Below, piece after piece: positions 1 to 8,727 of a stretch of 64,000 nucleotides of DNA. Each line of letters opens with the position of its first letter. Position 1 is the first letter of the stretch. The translations under genes were made by a program, and so were the position numbers. The notes under the pieces were generated by a model. That model saw only the letters and a program-made list of their open reading frames with translations. It had not been told where the DNA came from and did no database searches. Source of the DNA: JAEMQF01 sp963791595 (GTDB taxonomy: Bacteria > Pseudomonadota > Gammaproteobacteria > Burkholderiales > Burkholderiaceae_C); NCBI GenBank assembly GCA_963791595.1, contig CAWBTF010000012.1:124001-188000 (forward strand), written 5' to 3'.

Positions 1-555
1 GAGGCGGCGATTCTGGCCGCCAACTATGTCGCCGCACGACTGGCCGATCACTACGACGTTCACTACAGCGGCAACGTCGCCGGAATCAAAGGCGGCGGCG
101 TCGCGCACGAATGCATTCTCGACGTGCGCCCGTTCAAGGAATCGACCGGCATTGGCGCCGAAGACGTGGCCAAACGCCTCATCGACTATGGATTCCATGC
201 GCCCACGCTGAGCTTTCCAGTGGCCGGCACGCTGATGGTCGAACCCACCGAGAGCGAGTCGCTGCACGAGCTGGACCGGTTCTGCGACGCAATGATCGCC
301 ATCCGCGGCGAGATCGACCGAATCGCCAAGGGCGGATGGCCGCGCGACGACAATCCGTTGAAGCATGCCCCGCACACTGCGCAAGCGCTGCTCACCGGCA
401 CCTGGGCCCACGCCTATACACGCGAGCAGGCGGCGTATCCCTTGCCCGCGCTGCGCCAGTGGAAGTACTGGTCGCCGGTGGGACGCGTCGACAACGTCTG
501 GGGAGACCGCAACCTGTCCTGCACTTGTCCGCCGGTGAGCGACTACCAGGCCTGA
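1..555 (+). CDS. gcvP: Glycine dehydrogenase (decarboxylating), C-terminal part
   Basis: This is the last 184 codons of the P-protein of the glycine cleavage system, the PLP enzyme that decarboxylates glycine and passes the aminomethyl group to lipoyl-GcvH. The reading frame is open from the first base of the window. The stretch around codons 35-47, with HECILDVRPFKE, is the typical late block of GcvP, followed by GADVAKRL-like, DYGFHAPT and the SFPVAGTLMVEPTESE signature that are near invariant in the family. The protein ends SDYQA before TGA. The PLP lysine and the N-terminal half lie outside the window, so gcvT and gcvH are probably just upstream. Frame and family are seen directly; the completeness of the gene is unknown. 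Confidence 0.97.
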   Translation, partial: EAAILAANYVAARLADHYDVHYSGNVAGIKGGGVAHECILDVRPFKESTGIGAEDVAKRLIDYGFHAPTLSFPVAGTLMVEPTESESLHELDRFCDAMIAIRGEIDRIAKGGWPRDDNPLKHAPHTAQALLTGTWAHAYTREQAAYPLPALRQWKYWSPVGRVDNVWGDRNLSCTCPPVSDYQA

Positions 556-567
556 ACCGGCCCTGCA

Positions 568-590
568 TCAGGCCGGAGGATCCGGCCTGA
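568..590. terminator. Hairpin between convergent gcvP and dsbD
   Basis: A perfect 10-bp stem (TCAGGCCGGA paired with TCCGGCCTGA) with a 3-base loop lies 13 bases after the gcvP stop and 20 bases from the dsbD stop. There is no T-run on either side, so it may be a bidirectional terminator of the GC-rich kind or only an mRNA-end stabiliser. The structure is seen; its role is inferred from position. Confidence 0.55.
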
Positions 591-609
591 ACTGGCACTC
601 AGCGCTGCA

Positions 610-2502
610 TCATCGCTGACTGAGCTTCAGCGCGCCATCACCCTGATCGAGCCGGCTCAAGTGGGCCAGAAAGGTCTTGGCGTCCTGGTAGCCGATCACC
701 CGCGCAGCACTCAATTCTTCACCCCCTGGGCGGAAGAACAGCAGCGCCGGCGGGCCGAACAATCCGAAGCGCCGCATCAAGGCTTTGTCGTCCACCGAAT
801 TGGCCGTGACATCGACCCGAACCAGCGTCATTTCGCTCAAGCGGCCGCGCACTGATTCATCGGTGAACGTGAAAGCCTCCATCTCCTTGCACGACACGCA
901 CCAGTCGGCGTAGAGGTCGAGCATCACCAACTTGTTCGACGACTTCAGTGTCGCGTCGAGCGCCTGGAGGTTGGCGATCGGCTGAAACGCAAGCTGCGAC
1001 CGACCCGCGGCAATTGCCGAACCCGCGCCGCCGCGCGCTGACGACAAGTGCAGCAACGGCTGCAGTACTTCGCGCCCGCCCGATGCCGCGCCCACCAGCT
1101 GCAAAGCGGCTAGCAGCGCGAGCAGGACTCCAGCGCCCTTGGTCATCGCACGGCGCGGCGTCACCGCGTGCTCGAGGCGCTCGAACGCGCCCAGATAGAC
1201 GGCGCTCGCCAGCAGCAACGCAGACAACGCCAGCATCGCGGCCCAGGCAGGCAACACCGGCGCCACGATGTAGAGCGCGACACCGACCAATATGAAGCCG
1301 AATCCGTGCTTCACCCGCTCCATCCATGCGCCGGCCCGCGGCAATACCGATCCCGCCGACGCGCCGAGCAGCAGCAGCGGCGCACTCATTCCCACCGCCA
1401 TCGCGAACAGCGCCACACCGCCGAGCAGCACGTCGCGCGTCTGGCTGATGTAGACCAGCGCGCCGGCCAACGGCGCCGCCACGCAAGGCGAGACGATCAC
1501 CGCCGACAGCCCGCCCATCGCGAACACGCCGGCGTAGCGGCCGCCTTGCAGTCGGCCCGACACCTGCGCCAGGCGCGACTGAATGCCGGCAGGAATCTGC
1601 AGCTCGTACACGCCGAACATCGAGAGCGACAGCAGCACGAGCAACAGCGCGAACGCGCCGAGTACCCAGGCGTTTTGCAGCGCTGCCGCGAGGCCTTCGC
1701 CCAGCAGCCCGGCCACCATGCCGAAGGCCGTATAGACGACCGCCATGCCCAGCGAGTAGGCCAGCGCCAGGCTCAAACCTCGGCCGCGCGTAACCGTACC
1801 GGACTGGCCGACGATGATCGACGAAAGAATCGGCACCATCGGCAAGACGCAAGGCGTCAGCGACAGCAATAGACCCGCCACCAAGAAGGCGCCAGCCACC
1901 CACAGCAGGTTCTTCGACTCGAGCGCCGAGCCGAAACTTCCGAGCTCTGCCCCTGTGGCCTTGCCTGCCAAATTGGCAGCGCTGGGTGCGGTGGCATCCA
2001 CCACCCCGCCCGGCGACCACGCCGCAGCCTTGGCCTCGCTGAGCAATGTCAAGCGCGGCGGTTCTCCCGCCTGACCGGGATCGACCCGAAACGCACGCTG
2101 TGTCGGCGGATAGCACAGGCCCTTGTCGGCGCAGCCTTGATTGCCCACAAGCAGCTTCACCGGCGACTGCACCGCGTCGGCCAGCGCGACCGTCATCGTC
2201 ACGCTGTCGCGAAACGTCTCGACGTCCTTCTGGAAAGTCTCGTCGTACTTTATCTTTCCTTTAGGAACCTGCAGCGACCCGGGTTTCAGACCGGGCGCAC
2301 TGGCTTCAAGGCTGAACTTGTCGCCGTACAGGTAGTAGCCCGGCGCAATGTCGAAGCGAACCTCGATGCGCCGTGCATCAAGCGCACGTCCCGACAGCTT
2401 GAACGCCACCTCGGGGTCCAGGAATTCATCGGCGGCGGCGAATGCGCCACCGGCGAAGACCACCCAGGCTGCCGCGGCAAGCATGGGGAGAAAACGTGTC
2501 AT
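610..2502 (-). CDS. dsbD: Protein-disulfide reductase DsbD
   Basis: DsbD carries electrons from cytoplasmic thioredoxin across the inner membrane to periplasmic DsbC, DsbG and cytochrome c maturation. The 630-residue product shows all three parts: a signal peptide (MTRFLPMLAAAAWVVFAGGAFA) and an N-terminal periplasmic domain with the redox pair C124/C130 (CADKGLC); a central membrane domain with the two conserved cysteines in LTPCVLPM and VSPCVAAP; and a C-terminal thioredoxin-like domain with WCVSC at 535-538. I chose the ATG at 2502 because it starts the signal peptide and has GGAG seven bases upstream; the frame is open for 46 more codons upstream, but without signal-peptide character. It converges on gcvP and diverges from the multicopper oxidase gene. 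Confidence 0.95.
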   Translation of the reverse strand: MTRFLPMLAAAAWVVFAGGAFAAADEFLDPEVAFKLSGRALDARRIEVRFDIAPGYYLYGDKFSLEASAPGLKPGSLQVPKGKIKYDETFQKDVETFRDSVTMTVALADAVQSPVKLLVGNQGCADKGLCYPPTQRAFRVDPGQAGEPPRLTLLSEAKAAAWSPGGVVDATAPSAANLAGKATGAELGSFGSALESKNLLWVAGAFLVAGLLLSLTPCVLPMVPILSSIIVGQSGTVTRGRGLSLALAYSLGMAVVYTAFGMVAGLLGEGLAAALQNAWVLGAFALLLVLLSLSMFGVYELQIPAGIQSRLAQVSGRLQGGRYAGVFAMGGLSAVIVSPCVAAPLAGALVYISQTRDVLLGGVALFAMAVGMSAPLLLLGASAGSVLPRAGAWMERVKHGFGFILVGVALYIVAPVLPAWAAMLALSALLLASAVYLGAFERLEHAVTPRRAMTKGAGVLLALLAALQLVGAASGGREVLQPLLHLSSARGGAGSAIAAGRSQLAFQPIANLQALDATLKSSNKLVMLDLYADWCVSCKEMEAFTFTDESVRGRLSEMTLVRVDVTANSVDDKALMRRFGLFGPPALLFFRPGGEELSAARVIGYQDAKTFLAHLSRLDQGDGALKLSQR

Positions 2503-2817
2503 TGAAAGCTCCAGCCTCAGCGCTCGACCAGCGCACAACCCAAAGCGTACACCGTTGAGCACCGGCGCGTCTTGCGAAGCCTCCATGGTCGTGCGCTGCG
2601 AGTGTGTGGCAGTGCCATGCAAGTGCACTTGTGCGAGCACATCGGCGCGCGATTCGCGCAGGCCATTTCGATCCTAGGGGGTGGCGATCCGATCCCACAT
2701 CCGGAGGGTGGCGCACGCCGCCGCAAGTTCTTAGACTGAACTTAATTCACGAACGCACGTGCCGACGCTACCTCGAAGTCAGCCGCGCGCCAAACAAGCA
2801 TCACCGGGAGAAATGAG
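2503..2817. other. Intergenic region between dsbD and the multicopper oxidase
   Basis: These 315 bases separate two divergent genes and must hold both promoters. A GGGAG ribosome site is visible near 2808 for the plus-strand gene and GGAG near 2510 for dsbD. I see no convincing CueR, CopR or Zur-type palindrome and no coding potential; short open frames here have no recognisable content. Confidence 0.6.
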
Positions 2818-4560
2818 ATGAGCACGAACGACGCAACCCCCTCGCGTAAAGGCCGACGCAACCTGCTGAAAATCGGCGCCGCCGCAACCGCTTCCACGGC
2901 CTTGCCGGCGCAGCTCGGCTTCACGTCGGCGCTGGCCAAGGACCCGGTTTCGCCGACAACCTCGCCGTTCGCGGTGGCGCTGCCGGTCTATGCGCCCAAG
3001 GCCACGGAAACCTTGAGCCCCGCCCCGCAGGCATGGGCAGACACACCCAACGGCGAGTGCGGCCGCGCGACCCACCAGGGCTGGAACAACTGGCCGGTGA
3101 AAAAGACGACGTACAAGCTGCGCGTCAAGCAGGGGACGTCATTCCTTCCACCCCAGCCTGCCGGCGCAAACGATCTGGGGTTACGACGGCGTCTTTCCCG
3201 GGCCCGACATTCGTGTCGCGTTACGGCGAGCCCTCGATCGTTCGCATCCAGAACGAACTGCCGGCCGATACGACGGGCTTCGGTTCGCCCGAAATCTCGA
3301 CCCACTTGCACAACCTGCACTGCGCGTCGGAAAGCGATGGCTTCACAACCGATTACTACAGCGCCACCAAGGCCGGCCCGACCCTCACCGCCCCGGGCAG
3401 CTACAAGGACCACCACTACCCGAACTGCTACGCGAACTACGACCGCTTCGACACGACCAACGGCGACCCGCGCGAGGCACTGGGAACGCTGTGGTACCAC
3501 GACCACCGCATGGACTTCACGGCAGGCAACTGCTATCGCGGCCTGGTCGGCTTCCATCTGATGTTCGACCACATCGATTCGGACAACGAGAACGATCCCA
3601 ACCCCGCCGCCCTGCGCCTGCCCAGCGGCGTGGGCGTCTATGACATTCCGCTCGCGTTGAGCGACTTGCAGTTCAATTCGAGCGGCTACCTGTCGTACGA
3701 CCAGTTCAACACCAAAGGCCACCTGGGCGACAAGTTCTGCGTGAACGGCAAGATTCAGCCCTTCTTCAAGGTCCAGCCGCGCAAGTACCGCTTCCGCTTG
3801 CTCGATGCGAGCCTGTCGCGCTTCTACGAGTTGTACGTCGTCAAGGCCGGCGTGAACCAGACGTTCGACTACATCGCCAACGACGGCAACCTGTTGCCCG
3901 CGCCGCTGAAGATGAACAAGGTGGCGCTGGGCCCCGGCGGAACGCGGCGACATCGTGATCGATTTTTCTCAGCACGCCGGCTCCCAGGTGTTCCTCGTGA
4001 ATCGCCTGATCCAGAAGGACGGGCGAGGCCCCGAAGACGCGCTGACGAACGTGCGCAACGCCAACGGCGACCTGATCGCCGCGGGCACCCAACTGCTGCG
4101 CTTCGACGTGGCCTCCCGGCGACGGTGGCGGACCCGAGCCGCGTTCCAGCGACCTTGCGCCCGCTCGCGCCGATCAATCTTGTCGGAAGTGGTGCGCACG
4201 CGCAACTTCAGGTTCGACAAGGAAAACGACATCTGGACAGTCAACGGCAAGATCTTCGATCCGAATGTCGTGACCGCGACGGTGAAACGCGGCACCACGG
4301 AGATCTGGAGCCTCGAGGGCAACGGCGGCTGGCACCACCCGGTGCACATCCACATGGTCGAAGGGCGGATCCTGACGCGAAACGGCGTCGCTCCGCCGGC
4401 GCACGAGAGCGGCCGTAAGGACGTCTACGTGTTGAAGCCGGGCGAGAAGGTGCGTGTCCTGATGCGATTCAGCGACTTCACTGGCAAGTACATGATGCAT
4501 TGCCACAACCTGACGCACGAGGACCACGCGATGATGATTCGCTGGGACGTGGTGGCCTGA
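2818..4560 (+). pseudogene. Multicopper oxidase (CotA/laccase-like), frameshifted
   Basis: Read across frames, this is a laccase/CotA-type multicopper oxidase, a periplasmic enzyme that oxidises phenols or metal ions with O2. It opens with a Tat signal (RRNLLK). Copper ligands are all present: HLHNLHC (near 3310), WYHDHR (near 3497), HHPVHIH (near 4336) and MHCHNLTHEDHAMM (near 4497). The frame changes 1-2-3-1-3-1 through five one-base changes, each in a short homopolymer: extra G at 3132-3135, extra base in CCCGGG at 3197-3202, extra G at 3939-3940, a lost C at 4115-4117, extra T at 4180-4181. Net change is +3, so the true stop is restored. As read it cannot make the enzyme; sequencing error is the main alternative. 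A SCO gene follows 3 bases later, suggesting copper delivery. Confidence 0.85.
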
Positions 4561-4563
4561 GCC

Positions 4564-5154
4564 ATGATCTCGAAGCGCCATCTCTTTTCGATCGTCGGCG
4601 CGGCCAGCGTGGCCGGCGTCGTGGCGGCGGCGGATCGATCGGTCCGCGCCCGCCCCGGGCCACGCGCCGACTACTTTCCCAACTCGATCGTCGAGACCCA
4701 CGATGGGCGGAAGCTCCGCTTCTACGACGACGTGATCAAGGGCAAGGTGGTCGCGATCAACATGATGTACGCCGCTTGCACCGGAATCTGCCCCGGCAAT
4801 ACCGCGAACCTGAAGCGCGTGCAGCAGGAGCTGTCGAACCACCTGGGCAGAGAAGTCTTCATGTATTCGCTGACGCTGCGCCCCGATATCGATACGCCAC
4901 AGGCGCTTCGCGATTACGTCGATCGCTATGAAATCCCCAAGGGCTGGACCTTCCTCACCGGCAAGCCCGCCGAGATGGACGCGATCCGGCGCAAGCTCGG
5001 CTTCTTCAACGACGACCCGCTGATCGACGCCGATCTGAACCAGCACACCGGCATGGTTCGAATCGGCAACGAGAAGTTGGACCGGTGGGCGATGAGCCCG
5101 GCACTGGCTTCGCCGAAGCAGATCGCGCGGGCATTGCTGCACCTGCGCGCCTGA
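4564..5154 (+). CDS. SCO1/SenC-family copper chaperone
   Basis: SCO proteins are thioredoxin-fold copper chaperones or thiol reductases of the cell envelope, best known for loading the CuA site of cytochrome oxidase. The 196-residue product has the CxxxC copper motif at C72-C76 (CTGICPGN) and a histidine at 161 (QHTG) in the place of the third copper ligand. The N-terminus (RHLFSIVGAASVAGVVAAA) looks like an uncleaved anchor or Tat-like leader. It starts 3 bases after the oxidase stop, so the two are surely one operon; it may metallate that oxidase rather than cytochrome oxidase, which is inference. Its TGA overlaps a possible ATG of the next gene. Confidence 0.88.
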   Translation: MISKRHLFSIVGAASVAGVVAAADRSVRARPGPRADYFPNSIVETHDGRKLRFYDDVIKGKVVAINMMYAACTGICPGNTANLKRVQQELSNHLGREVFMYSLTLRPDIDTPQALRDYVDRYEIPKGWTFLTGKPAEMDAIRRKLGFFNDDPLIDADLNQHTGMVRIGNEKLDRWAMSPALASPKQIARALLHLRA

Positions 5155-5219
5155 TGGTTTCGCGCAGCGCCCAGCCGCGCGGTGCACGCGTCGGCGACGA
5201 TCGGCCGACAATCGCGGCC

Positions 5220-5864
5220 GTGTCGCAGCTCTTCGAACTCCACCCGGACAACCCTCAGCCTCGGCTGATCCGCCAGGCCGCGCAGATCCTGCATGGCGGC
5301 GGCATCGCGGCGATTCCCACCGATTCGAGCTACGCGCTGGTGTGTCACCTCGACGACAAGAACGCCGCGGAGAACCTGCGACGGATTCGCGGCGTCGACG
5401 ACAAGCACCACCTGACTCTGCTGTGCCGCGACCTGAGCGAACTCTCGATGTACGCGCGCGTCGACAACCGGCAGTACCGCATGCTCAAGCTCGGAACGCC
5501 CGGCCCCTTCACTTTCATTCTGGAGGCCACGAAAGAGGTGCCGCGGCGCCTGTCGCACCCATCACGGCGCACGATCGGCTTGCGCGTCCCGGACCACAAG
5601 GTGGCGCAGCAACTGCTCGCCGAACTCGGCCAACCCTTGCTCGCCACCACGCTGATCCCGCCCGGCCAGACCGACCCCATGAACGACGCGCAGCAGATTC
5701 GCAACCGCTTTCAGAAGCTGCTTCAGGCGGTGCTCGACGCCGGTGCATGTTCGATGCTGCCCACCACCGTGGTCGACTTGAGCGGCGGCGACGCCGTGCT
5801 GTTGCGGCTGGGTCGCGGCGACCCAGCCTTGCTCGGGCTGGCGCGCCAGCCCGCTGACCAGTAG
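5220..5864 (+). CDS. L-threonylcarbamoyladenylate synthase family protein (YciO type)
   Basis: A member of the Sua5/YrdC/YciO family, which makes threonylcarbamoyl-AMP for the t6A base of tRNA; YciO-type members are paralogs whose own role is less clear. From the GTG at 5220 the protein has 214 residues and begins VSQLFELHPDNPQPRLI, as YciO proteins do. The family core is seen in IPTDSSYAL, KHHLTLLCRDLSELS, GPFTFILEATKEVP and GLRVPDH. The frame is open from an ATG at 5154 overlapping the SCO stop, giving 22 extra residues without family likeness; neither start has a clear Shine-Dalgarno, so the choice rests on family length. Confidence 0.85.
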   Translation: MSQLFELHPDNPQPRLIRQAAQILHGGGIAAIPTDSSYALVCHLDDKNAAENLRRIRGVDDKHHLTLLCRDLSELSMYARVDNRQYRMLKLGTPGPFTFILEATKEVPRRLSHPSRRTIGLRVPDHKVAQQLLAELGQPLLATTLIPPGQTDPMNDAQQIRNRFQKLLQAVLDAGACSMLPTTVVDLSGGDAVLLRLGRGDPALLGLARQPADQ

Positions 5865-5906
5865 CAGGCACGGCACTTGGGTGCGGCAGCACCGGCCGCG
5901 CCCGGC

Positions 5907-6716
5907 TCAGATTCCGGCGGGCAAAGGGCCGCGCTCGATGCGTGCGACCGCGGAGTGGTTGTGGATCGATTCGAAGTTCTCGACGTCGACGCGATAGCGC
6001 CCCACGCGTGCGTCGGCGTTGAGCCGCAGTGCCACGTCGCGCACCATGTCTTCCACGAACTTCGGATTCTCGTAGGCGCGCTCGGTGACCCACTTCTCGT
6101 CGGGGCGCTTCAGCAAGGACCAGATTTCGCTCGACGCGCTGTCTTCGGCGAAGCGCACCAGTTCATGCCAGCCGACCTCGGCCAGCAACTCGACGCACAC
6201 CTCGACCATCGAGCGCTGGTTGTGCGCACCGTACTCGGAAATTTCCTTCGAACAAGGGCACAGCGACTTGACCGGCACCGTCACGCTCGCCCAGATGGCG
6301 GTCGCGCCATCGCGCTGTTCGGCGACCCACCGGCCTTGGTACTCCAGCAGGCTCTGCACCCCGGACACAGGAGCGCGTTTGCGCAGGAAAAACGGAAACC
6401 GCGCTTCGACCCGCCCTTCGCTGGCACCCAGCCGCTCGAGCATCGCTGGCAGTTCAGTGCGCAGGCTCGCGAAGTCGACCGGCTCGTGCAATCCGTCGAG
6501 CCAGGCCACCAGGCGCGACATGTGCGTGCCCTTGCGCTGCGCGGGCAGCGCGACATCGAGATCCCAATGGGCGACACTGCTCGTCACTGCCGCGCCGATG
6601 CGCAGGCCGATCGGGTAGCGCATCGAACGCACGCCGACGCGCTGAATCGCGAGGTGGCGCTCGTCGCGCGCGCTCTGCGTATCGGGAATGTGCTGCGCGT
6701 CCTTGAGCGTCGTCAT
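5907..6716 (-). CDS. folE2: GTP cyclohydrolase FolE2
   Basis: FolE2 (GTP cyclohydrolase IB) converts GTP to 7,8-dihydroneopterin triphosphate, the first step of folate and queuosine synthesis, and can use Mn or Fe instead of zinc. The 269-residue length is typical. Diagnostic motifs are GTHMSR at 63-68 and SLCPCSKEIS at 151-160, carrying the metal and catalytic residues (C153, E158), and the NQRSMVEV block. FolE2 is often Zur-controlled as a zinc-sparing substitute for FolE; I see no Zur box in the 109 bases upstream. It faces the YciO gene and follows dxs on the same strand. Confidence 0.95.
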   Translation of the reverse strand: MTTLKDAQHIPDTQSARDERHLAIQRVGVRSMRYPIGLRIGAAVTSSVAHWDLDVALPAQRKGTHMSRLVAWLDGLHEPVDFASLRTELPAMLERLGASEGRVEARFPFFLRKRAPVSGVQSLLEYQGRWVAEQRDGATAIWASVTVPVKSLCPCSKEISEYGAHNQRSMVEVCVELLAEVGWHELVRFAEDSASSEIWSLLKRPDEKWVTERAYENPKFVEDMVRDVALRLNADARVGRYRVDVENFESIHNHSAVARIERGPLPAGI

Positions 6717-6779
6717 GAAAGCGTGGTTCGGTTGTAAGTGCCTTGATATCGGCGGGGCTCATCGTGCCAGCAATCGGCA

Positions 6780-6797
6780 CCCTGCGTTGGCGCAGGG
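6780..6797 (-). terminator. Hairpin between dxs and folE2
   Basis: CCCTGCG and CGCAGGG form a 7-bp stem with a TTGG loop, 29 bases after the dxs stop and 64 bases before the folE2 start on the minus strand. No T-run follows. It could end dxs transcripts or mark the processed 3' end. Confidence 0.4.
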
Positions 6798-6825
6798 ACA
6801 TGAGACTCGGTGGACGCTTGGGCGG

Positions 6826-8718
6826 TCAGTGATTCGCCACGGAGCGCAGCGCGGCCTGTCTGACGCCGAATCGTTCCACGATGGCGCGCTCGATCCCCGG
6901 CGCGTCCAGACCGCAGCGCGCGAGCAGCTTGGCTGGGTCGCCGTGATCGATGAAAACATCGGGCAGTCCCAGGTTGAGCACAGGCTTGAGCACGCCCTCG
7001 CGTGCCAGAGCCTCCAGCACCGCGCTGCCGGCACCACCCTGCACGCAGCCTTCCTCGACCGTGACGATGGCGTCGTGCGTGCGCGCCAGCTCCAGCACCA
7101 ACGATTCGTCGAGTGGCTTGGCGAATCGCATGTTCGCCACCGTGGCGTCCAGCGCTTGCGCGGCGGCCAATGCCGGGTACAGCACCGTGCCGAAGGCAAG
7201 GATCGCGATACGGCTGCCGCGGCGGCGCACTTCGCCCTTGCCAAAGGGCAGCGCCGTCATCTCGGCTTGCACGGCCACACCGGCGCCACTGCCGCGCGGA
7301 TAGCGCACCGCAACCGGATGGTTTTGCAGGAACGCGGTGTAAAGCGACTGCCGGCACTCGTTTTCGTCGGCCGGCGTGAGCACGCTCATGTTCGGGATGC
7401 AGCGCAGGTAGGCAATGTCGTAGGCGCCGGCGTGTGTGGGACCATCGGCGCCGACGATGCCGGCGCGATCGAGCGCAAACACGACCGGCAGATTCTGGAT
7501 CGCCACGTCGTGGATCAGTTGGTCGTAGCCGCGTTGCAGGAAGGTCGAGTAGATCGCGACCACGGGCTTGAGCCCTTCGCACGCCAATCCAGCCGCGAAC
7601 GTCACCGCGTGCTGCTCGGCGATGCCCACGTCGTGATAGCGCCGCGGGAAGCGCTTCTCGAATTCCACCATTCCCGAACCTTCACGCATCGCAGGCGTGA
7701 TCGCCACCAGGCGCTCGTCTTTCTCGGCCATGTCGCAGAGCCAGTGGCCGAACACCTGCGTGAAGCTGAGTTTGGGTGGCTGCGCCGGCTTCTGGAAGCC
7801 GACCGCGGGATCGAACTTGCCCGAAGCGGCGTGGTAACCCACCGGGTCGGCCTCGGCGAGTTTGTAGCCGTAACCCTTGCGCGTGACGACGTGCAGAAAC
7901 TGCTGGCCCTTCAGATCGCGCAGATTCTCGAGCGTCGGAATCAGCGAATCGAGGTCATGGCCGTCGATCGGGCCCACATAGTTGAAGCCCAGCTCTTCGA
8001 AGATCGTCCCGGGAACAACCATGCCCTTGGCGTGCTCCTCGAAACGCCGCGCCAGCTCGAACAGCGGCGGCGCGTTCTTCAGGACGTTCTTGGCCGTGTC
8101 GCGCGCCGCCGCGTAGAACTTGCCGCTCATCAGGCGGGCCAGGTAACGGTTCAGCGCGCCCACGGGCGGCGAGATCGACATGTCGTTGTCGTTCAGCACG
8201 ACCAGCATGTCGACGTTGGACACGCCGGCGTTGTTCAGCGCCTCGTACGCCATGCCGGCAGACATGGCGCCGTCGCCGATGATCGCCACTGTCTTGCGGT
8301 CTTCGCCCTTCATGCGCGCTGCAACGGCCATGCCCAGCGCCGCCGAGATCGAGGTCGACGAATGCGCCGTGCCGAAGGCGTCGTATTCGCTCTCGGCGCG
8401 GGTGGGGAAGCCGGAAACTCCGCCCAACTGGCGCAGCGTTCCCATGCGGTCGCGCCGGCCGGTGAGGATCTTGTGCGGATAGGTTTGGTGCCCCACATCC
8501 CACACCAGCCGGTCGTGCGGCGCATTGAACACGTAGTGCAAGGCGACCGTCAGCTCCACTGTTCCCAGGTTCGAACCGAGGTGCCCACCGGTTTGCGACA
8601 CGCTGTGCAGCATGAACTGGCGCACTTCGCCCGCCAGCTGAACCAGTTCAGCGCGCGACAGGCGCTTCAAGTCGGCCGGCGAGTCGATCGTTTGCAGCAA
8701 CGAGTGTTTCATGAGCAT
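6826..8718 (-). CDS. dxs: 1-deoxy-D-xylulose-5-phosphate synthase
   Basis: Dxs condenses pyruvate with glyceraldehyde 3-phosphate in a thiamine-diphosphate reaction, the entry of the MEP isoprenoid pathway and a source for thiamine and pyridoxal. The 630 residues are usual for the family. The ThDP/Mg motif is GDGAMSAG at 148-155 with LNDND near 175-179; HSSTS near 119, DRAGIVGADGPTHAG and GMVEFEKRFPRRYHDVGIAEQH in the transketolase-like middle domain are also seen. The ATG at 8718 has AGGA seven bases upstream; a second ATG two codons on is possible. It starts 9 bases after the ispA stop, so ispA and dxs are in one operon, as is usual in Burkholderiales. Confidence 0.97.
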   Translation of the reverse strand: MLMKHSLLQTIDSPADLKRLSRAELVQLAGEVRQFMLHSVSQTGGHLGSNLGTVELTVALHYVFNAPHDRLVWDVGHQTYPHKILTGRRDRMGTLRQLGGVSGFPTRAESEYDAFGTAHSSTSISAALGMAVAARMKGEDRKTVAIIGDGAMSAGMAYEALNNAGVSNVDMLVVLNDNDMSISPPVGALNRYLARLMSGKFYAAARDTAKNVLKNAPPLFELARRFEEHAKGMVVPGTIFEELGFNYVGPIDGHDLDSLIPTLENLRDLKGQQFLHVVTRKGYGYKLAEADPVGYHAASGKFDPAVGFQKPAQPPKLSFTQVFGHWLCDMAEKDERLVAITPAMREGSGMVEFEKRFPRRYHDVGIAEQHAVTFAAGLACEGLKPVVAIYSTFLQRGYDQLIHDVAIQNLPVVFALDRAGIVGADGPTHAGAYDIAYLRCIPNMSVLTPADENECRQSLYTAFLQNHPVAVRYPRGSGAGVAVQAEMTALPFGKGEVRRRGSRIAILAFGTVLYPALAAAQALDATVANMRFAKPLDESLVLELARTHDAIVTVEEGCVQGGAGSAVLEALAREGVLKPVLNLGLPDVFIDHGDPAKLLARCGLDAPGIERAIVERFGVRQAALRSVANH

Positions 8719-8727
8719 GCCGGCATC

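Noticed and set aside
2604..2816. 70-codon open frame upstream of the multicopper oxidase
   Set aside because: No ribosome site, no family likeness and arginine-rich shadow composition; the region is better read as a divergent promoter region.
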